Positions 1-8,923 of a stretch of DNA of 64,000 nt are shown in pieces. The notes beneath the pieces were generated by a model. It saw only the letters and a program-made list of their open reading frames with translations. It had not been told where the DNA came from and searched no databases. The DNA lies in assembly GCA_029862205.1 (NCBI GenBank), contig JAOTXT010000010.1:1-64000 (forward strand), read 5' to 3'. This DNA is from Paracoccaceae bacterium. Lineage in GTDB: Bacteria > Pseudomonadota > Alphaproteobacteria > Rhodobacterales > Rhodobacteraceae. Made by a program: the position numbers and the translations under genes. Positions within the stretch are counted from its first letter, which is position 1. The number at the start of each line of letters is the position of its first letter.

Positions 1-2
1 AT

Positions 3-2234
3 CTGCGCCAGATCGTGTTGCAGGTGACGAGCGTGGTGGCGGACGTAGCGGCGGCGACGGCCGGGGCGCAACTGACCAATACGGCCACGCTGCAAGCCTT
101 CGACCCCAACGACCCCACGACCGAGCTGACCGATCCTGCCAACCCGACCCAGGCGAGCGAGACCGTCGAGGTGGTCGAGCCGGTTCTGGCGCTCGACAAA
201 TCGACCACCGAGGCTGGTCCAGTGGATGCAGGCGATGTGATCCCGTATCAGATCACCATCCAAAACACCGGCACGGGACCTGCTTTCGACATCGTGGTCG
301 AAGATCTTCTTCAGGATGCGGGGCTGTCGCTGGTCTCGGGCAGTGTTGTCTCGTCCGATGGCAGCACCGCAACCGAAGTCGCGAATCCGGACAGCACACT
401 GGGTTTCACCCTGACCGCGCCGGCACTCGATGCGGGCGGCACCCTGACGATCACTTACAATGCAGTTGTGACCAATGGTTTCTCGTTCGGCCTCGATGTC
501 GAGAACACCGCACGCGTTGTCTCGTTCGACACCTCGCCGCTCGAGCCCGGCGATCCGGGCTTCGTGACCGAGCGGACCACGACTTCGGATCCAAACGATC
601 CGGCCGATCCGCTGATCGACGAGGAAGCAGTGCCGACCGGAAGCCCGGACTTCGATAAGTCGGTCTTCACCACATCCGTTACCGAAACCGGCGCCAGTTT
701 CTTCGATCCGGCCGCGCCGGATTTGACGATCGGCGAGATCGTCGTCTACCGGTTCCAGATCGACCTGCCGGAAGGCGAGGCCGATCTGACAATCACCGAT
801 CAGCTACCCCTGGACGGCGCGTTCTCGTTCTTGGGCGTTTTCGTCACCGGGACGCCGACGATTTCCGGCCCGCAGGTCGCATCGCCGATCACCAGCTTCA
901 CAGACAGCAACGGTGATACATTCGCGGATCGGCTGGTCATCGATTTGGGTACTGTGACGAATGCGGCGGACAATGTGCTGGACGCCAATGACACATTGAT
1001 TGTTGATGCACTGATCCGGGTCGAAGACGATGCGCGCAACGCGGAAGGCGACAGCTTTATTGATGATGCGACACTCGATTTCGGTTCGGGTACCGAGAAC
1101 GACGATGCTGTGATCGATGTTGTCGAACCGAATATCGTGCTCGACAAGAGCGTCGAGGACACGGACCTCTTCCTCGGCCAGACATTCAACTACACCGTCG
1201 TGATCGAGAACCTGGCCACAGCGACCGCTCCGGCATTCGATCTGGTGATCACCGACGCAATCCCGGCCGGGATCGTGCTGACAGGGAATCTGACCCTGTC
1301 CGATCCTTCGCTCGGCGCTGTGGTCGATGGGGACCAGCCGGGCGACACCGCGGTCGAGATCAATGTTCCAATTCTACAGCCGGGCGAATCGCTGACCATC
1401 GTTTACGAGGCCGAGGTTCAGTTCACATCGCCGATCCTAGAGGACCTGGTGAACACCGCTCAGGTGACTGGAGGGTCGGTGCCGCTGGTCGGGAATCCGC
1501 CGCCGGAATTCCCTGGGCCGCCAGGATTGGCGGACGGGCCTGGCCGTCCGATCTCGCTGCAGGATTCCGCGATTGTCGTCGCAATACCCGCTGGGGCGCC
1601 AGAGGTGGATCGGACGCCAAATTTCTCGGTCATCGACGACGCGCTGTTCCTTCCGGTTGTCCTGATCGATCCGATCTACAGCGGCACGACAGAATACGGG
1701 GCGGGCCTGTCGATCGAGCTATTCGACGAATTGGGCGGATTCGTCTCGTCGCGCTATGTGTTGGCGGACGCGGCCGGGCAATGGATCGCGGCATTCCCGC
1801 TGGTGCAGGCGGGCATCGCACAAGATCGCGGGTTCGATCAGTTCTTCGAGGCTGGGAGCATCTTCCACGATCCGACCGGAACCCTGCCCGAGGCAGATAC
1901 CGGCGAACTTGGCCTCGCTGCAGATGAACGCGTCGCCTTGATCGGTACCCGGCTGACCGACGATGTCTACCGGCTGCGTATTGAGGACACGGCGGGCGTC
2001 AACGCCAATCCGAAGGGCGAGACCTTCAATACGCGGCTCTTCTACGCGCCGGCGATGAGCCACGACCTTTTCGCCGAACCGGAGTCAATCCGCATCGGCG
2101 AGGTATTCGAAGGTGCTGCGGAGCTGACCGTGCAGCGACTCTTCGACGCCTCGGTCAACCCGTTGGCTTCCGGTTTGAACCGGTTCAATGCAGAGTTCCT
2201 GACCGTTTCCGCGACCTCGGCCGGTTCGCGTTAG
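3..2234 (+). CDS. Large repetitive surface protein with DUF11-like domains, C-terminal part (5' end outside window)
   Basis: The reading frame is open to the left edge, so the 743 residues seen are the C-terminal part of a longer protein. At least three beta-rich modules begin with an LDKS- or FDKS-like motif (about nt 195, 650 and 1140) and contain phrases such as YQITIQNTG and YTVVIENLA, typical of DUF11/isopeptide-forming extracellular repeats. Composition is acidic with almost no cysteine, as in secreted adhesin-like proteins. The last about 200 residues (nt 1620-2234) form a different module, with a PIYSGTTEYGAG stretch and an FNTRLFYAPA motif. From memory, such tails recur in repeat proteins encoded beside M50/HlyD clusters, and this one may be an export signal. 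The gene converges on the adaptor operon with an 11-base gap, which suggests it is the substrate. Adhesion or matrix function is inferred. Confidence 0.75.
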   Translation: MRQIVLQVTSVVADVAAATAGAQLTNTATLQAFDPNDPTTELTDPANPTQASETVEVVEPVLALDKSTTEAGPVDAGDVIPYQITIQNTGTGPAFDIVVEDLLQDAGLSLVSGSVVSSDGSTATEVANPDSTLGFTLTAPALDAGGTLTITYNAVVTNGFSFGLDVENTARVVSFDTSPLEPGDPGFVTERTTTSDPNDPADPLIDEEAVPTGSPDFDKSVFTTSVTETGASFFDPAAPDLTIGEIVVYRFQIDLPEGEADLTITDQLPLDGAFSFLGVFVTGTPTISGPQVASPITSFTDSNGDTFADRLVIDLGTVTNAADNVLDANDTLIVDALIRVEDDARNAEGDSFIDDATLDFGSGTENDDAVIDVVEPNIVLDKSVEDTDLFLGQTFNYTVVIENLATATAPAFDLVITDAIPAGIVLTGNLTLSDPSLGAVVDGDQPGDTAVEINVPILQPGESLTIVYEAEVQFTSPILEDLVNTAQVTGGSVPLVGNPPPEFPGPPGLADGPGRPISLQDSAIVVAIPAGAPEVDRTPNFSVIDDALFLPVVLIDPIYSGTTEYGAGLSIELFDELGGFVSSRYVLADAAGQWIAAFPLVQAGIAQDRGFDQFFEAGSIFHDPTGTLPEADTGELGLAADERVALIGTRLTDDVYRLRIEDTAGVNANPKGETFNTRLFYAPAMSHDLFAEPESIRIGEVFEGAAELTVQRLFDASVNPLASGLNRFNAEFLTVSATSAGSR

Positions 2235-2245
2235 GAAATGATGCT

Positions 2246-3877
2246 TCAGATCCAGAAGGTGATCAGGGCCCAATCGCGCAGGCGGCGCCAAATCAAGAGC
2301 CCGAGCGCTACTTCGTCGAAGACGAAATGCGCAACGCCCTGCATGCCCGATTTCAGGAACTCGCCGTCGTCCGGGGCATTCAATTTCGTGCGCCCCAAAT
2401 AAGTGACGGCCTGGCCCTCGAAAACAGGTGCGGGAGAGATCACCGACAGCGACACGAGGTATACCCGGCTGGGCGCGGAATCAGGCCTGAATTCACCGAC
2501 ATTTCCCTCGCGCATGCGGCCGCGAGCACGTGGATCGATTACCACTTCCAGCGCAACGCCGGCCTCTCCCTGAATCGACAAGACCGGCATTCCAAGGCCT
2601 ACGAAGGACCCAAGCCGCTGTGAGAGTTCTTCAGCCTGTACGACTCCGTCGATTGGCGCGTAGACCTCGGCCAATCCGCGCTTTTGCTCCAACGCGTCGA
2701 CGGTCAGTCGGGCCTGTTCTGCCTCGATCTCCGCCTCACGCAACGCCGCGGCATCATTGCGCGCGCGCAAGCTGTCTTTGCGGGTCAACGCGGCCGCGAG
2801 CGCGGCCCGCGATTCCGCCAATTCAAGGTCGATCTGAGTTTTGTCCATTCGGATCAGCAGGGTCTCGCCCGCAGCGACCCGGGATCCATCCTCGACCGCG
2901 ATCTCGGCAATCTGTCCGTCGAAAGGCGCGGTGACAATGCGCGCGGTCTCGGCGACCACCGAGGCGGGCAGGTCAACCGCATCATCGACGGGCCAAAGCA
3001 AGAGCGCGGCCAAGCCAGCGGCGATTGCCGTTCGGACCAGGACCCGCCGATTGCGCGACGTCCAGCTTTGGTATTGGCGGTTGCAGCCGGTTAGAACCTC
3101 GACAGCCGCCAGAAGCGCGGCCTCGGATGGAGGGCGCGCCTTGGGGACGATTGCATATCTTGGCGCCGCGTCGCCATCCAGGTAGACGCCCATTCCTCGG
3201 GCATCGCCGACCATGGCCGCATCGATCTTGTCCTGGAGCTCCGACATTGCATTGCCACGCCGCGACGGTTCCACCTGCCCGCTAATCGCGCAACGCTTCA
3301 CGCGTCCCCCCCCCATTTCGGCGATTGAAACCGGCACCCCACCGCTCGCCGCGGAGAGGGAATCACTCAGAGCCTGAGCCTGTGACCATTCGCCTTTCCC
3401 GACGGCAGCGGCCGTCTCGAGGATGCCCGGTGGCAGATTGGATCCCAGCGACCCTTGGTTCGACGCGCAGACCCGGTGGATCAATTCGAGGCGCTCGTGA
3501 GCGAGCGAAAATTGAACCGGGTTGCCGGGTGGCATGTGCAATGCAAGCACCGCTGCGTTGCCATCTGGAAGACTGAGCGCGACGGCGAGAGCCGTAGCGC
3601 CATCCGAGACCACGCGATCGGTATCGGTCGCCGCTTTTGCGACGGCGATCAGACGCTCGACCGGGTCGAGGATCCCGATCGATGTCAGCGGCTCGGCTTT
3701 GGAACCCGAGAACAAACCCACGCCGCGCGCATTGGTCAGGTTCCTGACGAATTCACAAAGCCGTTCGGAGAACCGGCCGTCGGCCCGACGCGGCTGCTCG
3801 AACAGAGTGGAAAGCGCGTCGCGCAGGGATCCCGGCGTCGCGGCGGGCTCTATGTTTTGAAACCTCTCATTCGCCAT
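2246..3877 (-). CDS. HlyD-family periplasmic adaptor with N-terminal GAF-like domain
   Basis: 543 residues if started at the ATG at 3877, which overlaps the preceding stop as TGATG; a GTG at 3880 would add one codon. Roughly residues 25-160 look like a GAF-type sensory fold on the cytoplasmic side. One membrane helix follows at about 275-295 (RTAIAAGLAALLLWPV). Then come a lipoyl/biotinyl-like half-motif (TAPFDGQIAEIAVEDG), an alpha-helical hairpin rich in Ala, Glu and Arg, the second half-motif (VYAPIDGVVQAEEL) and a beta domain. This is the layout of a membrane fusion protein of a secretion system. The GAF-like domain is unusual for the family and could couple export to a cytoplasmic signal. 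It is the last gene of the operon. The adaptor call is firm; the GAF call is moderate. Confidence 0.8.
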   Translation of the reverse strand: MANERFQNIEPAATPGSLRDALSTLFEQPRRADGRFSERLCEFVRNLTNARGVGLFSGSKAEPLTSIGILDPVERLIAVAKAATDTDRVVSDGATALAVALSLPDGNAAVLALHMPPGNPVQFSLAHERLELIHRVCASNQGSLGSNLPPGILETAAAVGKGEWSQAQALSDSLSAASGGVPVSIAEMGGGRVKRCAISGQVEPSRRGNAMSELQDKIDAAMVGDARGMGVYLDGDAAPRYAIVPKARPPSEAALLAAVEVLTGCNRQYQSWTSRNRRVLVRTAIAAGLAALLLWPVDDAVDLPASVVAETARIVTAPFDGQIAEIAVEDGSRVAAGETLLIRMDKTQIDLELAESRAALAAALTRKDSLRARNDAAALREAEIEAEQARLTVDALEQKRGLAEVYAPIDGVVQAEELSQRLGSFVGLGMPVLSIQGEAGVALEVVIDPRARGRMREGNVGEFRPDSAPSRVYLVSLSVISPAPVFEGQAVTYLGRTKLNAPDDGEFLKSGMQGVAHFVFDEVALGLLIWRRLRDWALITFWI

Positions 3878-4686
3878 CACGAACCGTCTGGCAGCAAGAT
3901 GGCGATCTCCAAGCCCGCAGGGCTGGCGACATCGTTCTCATAGTGGAAGACGACCCTGAGTGTCCTGCTCGACGGCTCGACCCGCGGGTCGATCGATTCA
4001 AGCGTCACCTCAATTTCTCGATTGAACGGCATCCCAATCCGCGCGGGAAATCGATCCCCAGGGCTCAGCCCTGTCACCCGCTCGACGGGCACGAAAACCG
4101 AGACCCTCATCTCCGATGGATCGGCGACTACGGCCAGGGGATCCTCGCTGCTTGGAAGCGCCCCAATCTCGGCATTGGTCTCGAGAATGATGCCGTCGAA
4201 CGGTGCGGTGATCGTAAAGTCGAGCAGAGCGACGGCCTCGAGATCGCGCCGGGCGCGGTTTGATTCCACTTCCTCCATCGCTGCCCGAAGAGTAGCCTCG
4301 GCGATGGCGACCGCTCCTTCGGCTTCAGCGACCTCCCATTTCGGAGCACCGCCCCGCGCCGCAGCGCGCTTTAGCCGGGCATGGCGATCCTTGGCGACGC
4401 GCAACTGTGCTTCGGCGCGCGCAATTGGGCCAAGCGCATTCGCCGCTGTCTCTGCGACCTGGAAACGCGCCCGCTGCAGCCGGTCATCGAGCCGGATGAG
4501 AGTATCGCCTTCGAGCACCGCGGCGCCTTCCGCCACCACGACATCCGAGACGGCAGCCGAAACCTTTGCATGCAGATCCACCAGGCGCGCAAATTCGGAA
4601 ACGCCGACAATCTCCTGCGCGTGCGCAGCCGGGGTCAGCACCATCGATGCCGCAAGAGCCAACGCTGCCGCGCGCGGTGCGATCAT
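3877..4686 (-). CDS. Periplasmic adaptor (RND/HlyD-type) without membrane anchor
   Basis: 269 residues with a clear Sec signal peptide (ALALAASMVLTPAAHAQ). The mature part has the first lipoyl half (VSEFARLVDLHAKVSAAVSD), a helical hairpin of about 85 residues, the second lipoyl half (FTITAPFDGIILE) and a beta-barrel domain. It is shorter than usual RND adaptors and lacks their last domain. Its start overlaps the SapC-like gene stop by ATGA (4683-4686), and its own stop overlaps the next adaptor start, so the genes are translationally coupled. No RND pump or ABC exporter is encoded here, so this protein probably works with the second adaptor and the M50 protein. An outer-membrane TolC partner may lie outside the window. 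Confidence 0.8.
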   Translation of the reverse strand: MIAPRAAALALAASMVLTPAAHAQEIVGVSEFARLVDLHAKVSAAVSDVVVAEGAAVLEGDTLIRLDDRLQRARFQVAETAANALGPIARAEAQLRVAKDRHARLKRAAARGGAPKWEVAEAEGAVAIAEATLRAAMEEVESNRARRDLEAVALLDFTITAPFDGIILETNAEIGALPSSEDPLAVVADPSEMRVSVFVPVERVTGLSPGDRFPARIGMPFNREIEVTLESIDPRVEPSSRTLRVVFHYENDVASPAGLEIAILLPDGS

Positions 4687-5438
4687 TTCTGCACCGCGTC
4701 AAGCGCGGAGAATTGTGCCAACGAGAAGTGATGCGCCGCGATCAACCCGGCAACGCCACGGCGCACAAGGCCGGCGAGGACCGCGTCGCTCTGTTCGCGG
4801 AGCTTCTCCTCTTGGATCATCATAAAGCCTTCGAGCTTGATCTTTTTTCCGCCTCGATGATGCAGGGTCACCCTCGAATTCTCGAAAAGGTCGAGGGCGT
4901 TCAGTTCTTCACACAAACGGCGGGTTTTCACGAGCCCGGATTCGTAAGTTTCGCAAAACTTGAGGATCTTATTCAACCGCTCCGACGGGACCACTTCATC
5001 AAATAGACATCCCACCTGTGCGCCGTCGGTTTCGAAAAAACCTTCCGCCGACAGATCGGCGCATAGCACCATCCGTTCGCTGTCGGCTTTGTCGCGCACC
5101 AGCGCAAATGGATACCGCCGCAGATATGCGGGCAGGTAGCGGCCCCGGGTCCAGGCACCTGACTCGTCGATAAATGCGTTTCCCACGCTACCGCCCAAGA
5201 GGGCCACCGGCATATGTGGCGGCGCAGGCGTAAAGACGATCGGAAAGTCACCCTGTGCCCGCGGCATCTCGTCGGCGATCAATGGAACGGCCGGCAGGTC
5301 TCGGGCGAATGCATATGTCTGGTTCCGCCTGTAGCCCAGCTTTCCGTGGCTCTGCGACAAGATCGGCATGAGTGATCCGTAGCCAGGCGGAAGTGCCGAA
5401 GTAACCGATTCCACCGATCTGTGCCGAGTCGCTCCCAT
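4683..5438 (-). CDS. SapC family protein
   Basis: 251 residues from the ATG at 5438, chosen because it falls 20 bases after the M50 gene stop and has AGGG upstream; an ATG at 5369 is also possible. The body carries the SapC pattern: an FARDLPAVPLIADE segment, FPIVFTPAP, then MPVALLGGSVGNAFIDESG, W and a YLPAYLRRYPFAL block. SapC was named from the S-layer export locus of Campylobacter fetus; its biochemical role is unknown. Residues 150-251 are helix-rich. It has no signal peptide and is probably cytoplasmic. Its place between an M50/adaptor fusion and two adaptors suggests a role in handling or exporting a surface-layer-like protein, here probably the DUF11 protein. The family call is fairly secure; the role is inferred. 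Confidence 0.75.
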   Translation of the reverse strand: MGATRHRSVESVTSALPPGYGSLMPILSQSHGKLGYRRNQTYAFARDLPAVPLIADEMPRAQGDFPIVFTPAPPHMPVALLGGSVGNAFIDESGAWTRGRYLPAYLRRYPFALVRDKADSERMVLCADLSAEGFFETDGAQVGCLFDEVVPSERLNKILKFCETYESGLVKTRRLCEELNALDLFENSRVTLHHRGGKKIKLEGFMMIQEEKLREQSDAVLAGLVRRGVAGLIAAHHFSLAQFSALDAVQK

Positions 5439-5458
5439 CCCAGCGACCCTAGCAAATT

Positions 5459-7486
5459 TCAGCGCTGCATCGGAAGCGGAATCCGGCTTTGCGCGAGCCG
5501 TTCGAAATATCGAAATGCCTGCCAAACCAGAGCTTTGCGCTCGCGTGCCAGGCGGATCACGGCGCCGGATCCGTCAGGCAACCCCTCAAAGCACGGGTTC
5601 TTCCCATCAATCGCGACTTGCAGGCGGAAAAGCTCGTCCTCGCCGAGCCTTGTCGCAACCTGATCGATCACCTCTCCCTCGGTCTTGCAGGCTGGGCGCT
5701 CGCGCGCCTTCATCTCCACCGACGAGCCGGATTTCAGCCGCGTGGTGTCGTCGAACTCTCCCTGCATGAGAAAGGCTTCGACGCGCGCTGGCTCGGGCTG
5801 GGCAATCGTTCCAAGGACGCGGTTGTCGTATGCGGCAACCCAGGCAGATTGGAAGTCACGCGCCGCTTCCGGTTGCCAGAAAACCCTGACCGGTTTCCTC
5901 GCCTCCAGCGCTTCTAGCCGCGCGACCCGCCCCGCGATCTGCGCAGTGACCTGGTCAAGCGACGCGCGCAGCACCTGCTGGGCGGCTGCGTCGCTCAAAC
6001 CGTCGGAGCGCAGCGCGCCCTCAATTCGCGAGGCATCGAGCCGCAGCTGAGCAATGCTGAGAGTCAGTTCCGGGCTGTCGGCCGACGCGATGATCTCGCT
6101 CGGTGCCACCCATCCCATTTGCGCGGCTTTCAAGATGCGGGCATCCTCGTTCAGACGCAGCGCCTCGGATCTGCTCAAGACCAGCCTGCCGTCGATATAG
6201 AGATTGTCCGGAACCGGGATCACCAGCCCAGCGACAAGCAGCAGCCCTGCCGCCAGGGCACCTCCAAGCCGGACCGGATGTGCGGAATGTGTGCGGGCGG
6301 CCGCGACGAAATTTAGAACCGGTCGGATGACTAGGATCATCAGTGCCAGAGGGATCACCGCCCAGGCGAGGCGCGGATCGATCGCGTAGGCAAGCCAGAA
6401 GATGCCCGCGAAGATGACCCAACGATAGAGGGAACTTGCCAGCCAATAGGCCAAATATCCGGTGTGCGCCTGACCGGCCGGCGCCCCAAGCAGGCGCAGC
6501 ATCGCACCGCGCGCTGCCATCGATGCGCGGCTCGCGAGATTCGGCTTTCCAATCAGGTCGGTGAGCACGAAATAACCATCAAGACGTACAAGGGGATTCA
6601 AATTGAACAAAAGCGTCGATGCCCCCGCGATGATCAATACCTGAAACAGGACTGTTTGGAGCTCGCCAGGGCGGATCGTCGCCCAGGCCAGGGCGGTGAG
6701 TGCGGCGACCCAACTCTCGAAGTAGATCCCTGCCAAGCCGATTGCGGCGCGACGGAAGCGATTTCTCAGCAGCCAGGCCTCGGTCGCATCCGTAAATGGG
6801 ATTGGCATCAAAGCGAAGAACGCGACCCCCACATGGATCGGTCCGGTCGAGACGCCCTCTGCATCCGAGAAATGTCGCAGTGCCGTGGCGTGACCGATCT
6901 CGTGCAAGACCTTCAACGCGAGAAAGATTGCCGCCAATGTGGCGGCCCCGCGCCAGGTCAGCTCCGTAAGCGCGCCGGCCGCCTGCTGGAATGCATCCCA
7001 GGATCCCAGAAGCACGTAGCAGGCACTTGCAACAAGGAGGACCCAGATCCCGAAACCGAGCGGTGTGAACGGGATGCGTGCCAGCGGCAGGATTAACTCG
7101 ATCAGCCGTGCAACATTACCCAGACCAATGCGAAAGAAGATCATCCGGCTCTCGATCGGGGGTTTCTTTGCTGTTTGCGCAACGGTTTCGCCTGACCGAT
7201 CGATCAAACCATTTCTGGCAAGTTGAGCCATCAATTGGTCAATAACATCCGGTTCAATTCCAGCAGCGCGCGCCGCCTGTTTGGGGTGCGTTCGGCCATC
7301 TAGCCGGTCCAGGAATGTGACGATCCGACGGTCACAGCGGAACATTGCGCCCGTGACATCGTTCGAGATAGCAAATTGCTCTGAACCCGACCCTGAATCG
7401 ATTCGTCTGGTTCTCAGGTGGGCTACTCTTCTATAAAAGCCTGCCTCGATCATTCCGAGCCGCTGTTGCAAACGCGATTGCACCAA
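5459..7486 (-). CDS. PqqD-like / site-2 protease (M50) / adaptor fusion membrane protein
   Basis: 675 residues from TTG 7486 (alternatives: GTG 7483, ATG 7453). Residues about 40-100 resemble a PqqD-like winged helix (VTFLDRLDGRTHPKQAARAA). A multi-helix membrane region follows with the M50 zinc motif HEIGH (195-199) and the second motif NPLVRLDG (297-304, the Asp being a zinc ligand). After the last helices (about 400-425) the C-terminal 250 residues look like an HlyD-type adaptor with a helical hairpin. This domain order recurs in uncharacterised clusters with two separate adaptors. The protein may cleave or recognise the exported substrate in or at the membrane. It is the first gene of the minus-strand operon. 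The protease motifs are plain; the activity and substrate are unknown. Confidence 0.82.
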   Translation of the reverse strand: MVQSRLQQRLGMIEAGFYRRVAHLRTRRIDSGSGSEQFAISNDVTGAMFRCDRRIVTFLDRLDGRTHPKQAARAAGIEPDVIDQLMAQLARNGLIDRSGETVAQTAKKPPIESRMIFFRIGLGNVARLIELILPLARIPFTPLGFGIWVLLVASACYVLLGSWDAFQQAAGALTELTWRGAATLAAIFLALKVLHEIGHATALRHFSDAEGVSTGPIHVGVAFFALMPIPFTDATEAWLLRNRFRRAAIGLAGIYFESWVAALTALAWATIRPGELQTVLFQVLIIAGASTLLFNLNPLVRLDGYFVLTDLIGKPNLASRASMAARGAMLRLLGAPAGQAHTGYLAYWLASSLYRWVIFAGIFWLAYAIDPRLAWAVIPLALMILVIRPVLNFVAAARTHSAHPVRLGGALAAGLLLVAGLVIPVPDNLYIDGRLVLSRSEALRLNEDARILKAAQMGWVAPSEIIASADSPELTLSIAQLRLDASRIEGALRSDGLSDAAAQQVLRASLDQVTAQIAGRVARLEALEARKPVRVFWQPEAARDFQSAWVAAYDNRVLGTIAQPEPARVEAFLMQGEFDDTTRLKSGSSVEMKARERPACKTEGEVIDQVATRLGEDELFRLQVAIDGKNPCFEGLPDGSGAVIRLARERKALVWQAFRYFERLAQSRIPLPMQR

Positions 7487-7682
7487 CCGATAGGCGCGCG
7501 ATCGATCCGTGTCCAGGTGCGATCAACTCTTATCCCAGCAAGGAAACAATCGTCGTTAGGGGCGGCCTTCTGCCAATTCAGGTTCGTCTGTCCGCCGGCA
7601 CAATCGAATGATATCGTCGATCTTTAGTGTCCGGAGCGTTCGGTGCGTCGAAGTTGCCAGCCTCGATGGCCCAGACATCGAC

Positions 7683-7711
7683 ACATAGTCACTAAACTTT
7701 CAGTTTGACAA
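7683..7711 (-). promoter_or_regulatory. Candidate sigma-70-type promoter for the M50/SapC/adaptor operon
   Basis: On the minus strand TTGTCA (7711-7706) is followed after 17 bases by CTATGT (7688-7683). It lies about 200 bases upstream of the first gene, in a locally AT-rich part of the intergenic region. This is a motif match only. Confidence 0.3.
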
Positions 7712-8006
7712 AATACATGTGATCTACTCTCGCCAATCGAAGGAGCGAATTTTGGCGACTTTTCCAGGCTCTGGCTCTGTGCTTAATCGGTCGAAACTGC
7801 ATTAGGTGGAATTAGCCCCATGCGGTCGGTGGTCGTCCGGGAACGATCTCTCGAAATGGCATATCGTTGCAATCAGCGAACGTGAGAGCGCAGCCGGCAA
7901 ACGGTATTGGCGCAATGCAATTCTTTTTTGCTAAGAGCGTCCAAAAGCCGCCAAAGCGGACGCTCAGATTTTCGAAGGAGCGCGTGCTACTGGCACATTC
8001 TTGGCT

Positions 8007-8049
8007 TAGCCCCAAAGGCAGCAATCGGGACCGAACCGGACATTTGAAA
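8007..8049 (+). repeat. Dispersed intergenic repeat, copy A1
   Basis: TAGCCCCAAAGGCAGCAATC and the following ACCGGACATTTGAAA match the copy at 44927-44969 with only a few substitutions. The match begins further left at a shared TGGCAC. The sequence is intergenic and non-coding. Confidence 0.7.
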
Positions 8050-8212
8050 TTTTGCTCGAACGGCAGGTTTGTCCGCATTGCAGACATTGGTGCGAGGTGC
8101 AGCGAAGGTCGGCTTCGAGCCCTTTTTGCTCGATGCTGCGCTGCGGTCGAACGGAAGCAACCGCGACAAACCCGACGTTCGTAAGCTCAATCTCAGTGAA
8201 TGTCTTGATTGC

Positions 8213-8225
8213 GTTATAATATAAC
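8213..8225. promoter_or_regulatory. Zur operator overlapping a -10 box
   Basis: GTTATAATATAAC is a perfect 13-base palindrome identical to the core of the proteobacterial Zur box (GTTATANTATAAC). It contains TATAAT (8215-8220), a plausible -10 element, so Zur-zinc would block initiation. It sits 54 bases upstream of the zinc-uptake gene start at 8279. Confidence 0.8.
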
Positions 8226-8278
8226 ATTACAGCTACTTGCCCTGAGTGATTCTGCGACTGATTCACGGAGACAACAGA

Positions 8279-8917
8279 ATGCAGAGAGCCACCACCCTAG
8301 CGGCGATCATTGCAATCGCTTTGCCAGCCTATGCGCAACAGGATCGTCAGCTTGATGCCCACGAACATGGTGTCGGCCTGCTCAACATTGCGTTCGAAGG
8401 TGATCAGGTCGCAATGGAGTTGGAAGCGCCTGGCGCGGACATCGTGGGGTTCGAGCACCCGCCCGAGAGCGACGAAGACCGCGCAGCGATCAGCGGCGCA
8501 ATTGCAGTCTTGGCAACGCCTCTGGAGCTATTCTCGATCCCGGATGCAGCGGGCTGCACGGTTGTCGAGGCGAATGCGGCCCTGGTCGGCGAAAACGCTG
8601 ACCACGAAGAACACGGTCATGGTCATGGTCATGATCACGCTGAGGAGGGCGAACACAAGGAGCATGCCGACGAGGGCGAGCATAAGGAACATGCCGGCGA
8701 AGAACACCACGAGGACGAAGAAGGGCACACGGAATTCCGCGCGGAGTATCTGCTGGCCTGCACCGCCCCCGATACGATTGACAGGATCGCGTTTCCCTAT
8801 TTCTCTCAGTTCCCGAATGCGCGGGAACTGGAGGTGCAGATGATCTCGGACAAGGGAACCCAAGGCTTCGAGATTGAACGTGACAGTCCGGTTCTCTCGC
8901 TCGAAGGCCTAATCTAA
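8279..8917 (+). CDS. zrgA: DUF2796 / ZrgA-family periplasmic zinc-uptake protein
   Basis: 212 residues from ATG 8279, which has GGAG at 8267-8270; an upstream in-frame start at 8246 would break the signal peptide. Residues 1-20 are a Sec signal peptide ending PAYAQ. The mature start QLDAHEHGVG is the DUF2796 hallmark, with likely metal-binding His. Residues 109-150 form a His/Glu-rich loop (EHGHGHGHDH, repeated EHKEHA), expected to capture zinc. Two cysteines (93, 161) could pair. It heads an operon with ABC genes and is preceded by a Zur box, so expression under zinc starvation is expected. The family is known from the Vibrio cholerae zrg locus; direct transport of zinc here is inferred. Confidence 0.88.
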   Translation: MQRATTLAAIIAIALPAYAQQDRQLDAHEHGVGLLNIAFEGDQVAMELEAPGADIVGFEHPPESDEDRAAISGAIAVLATPLELFSIPDAAGCTVVEANAALVGENADHEEHGHGHGHDHAEEGEHKEHADEGEHKEHAGEEHHEDEEGHTEFRAEYLLACTAPDTIDRIAFPYFSQFPNARELEVQMISDKGTQGFEIERDSPVLSLEGLI

Positions 8918-8923
8918 AGCAAG

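Larger units (their letters stand above)
7487..8212. other. Intergenic region with dispersed-repeat copy, no convincing gene
   Basis: Between the divergent M50 operon and the zinc operon. The short frames here (for example 7867-8184 +) lack homology-like composition and a ribosome site. The part 7900-8190 contains inverted-repeat-rich, degenerate sequence of the kind found again at 11520-12940 and 44880-45010. The 43-base segment 8007-8049 is nearly identical to 44927-44969. Confidence 0.6.

Noticed and set aside
7867-8184. 105-codon frame before the zinc operon
   Set aside because: It lies over a repeat copy that also occurs at 44927 in another context, so it is not coding.
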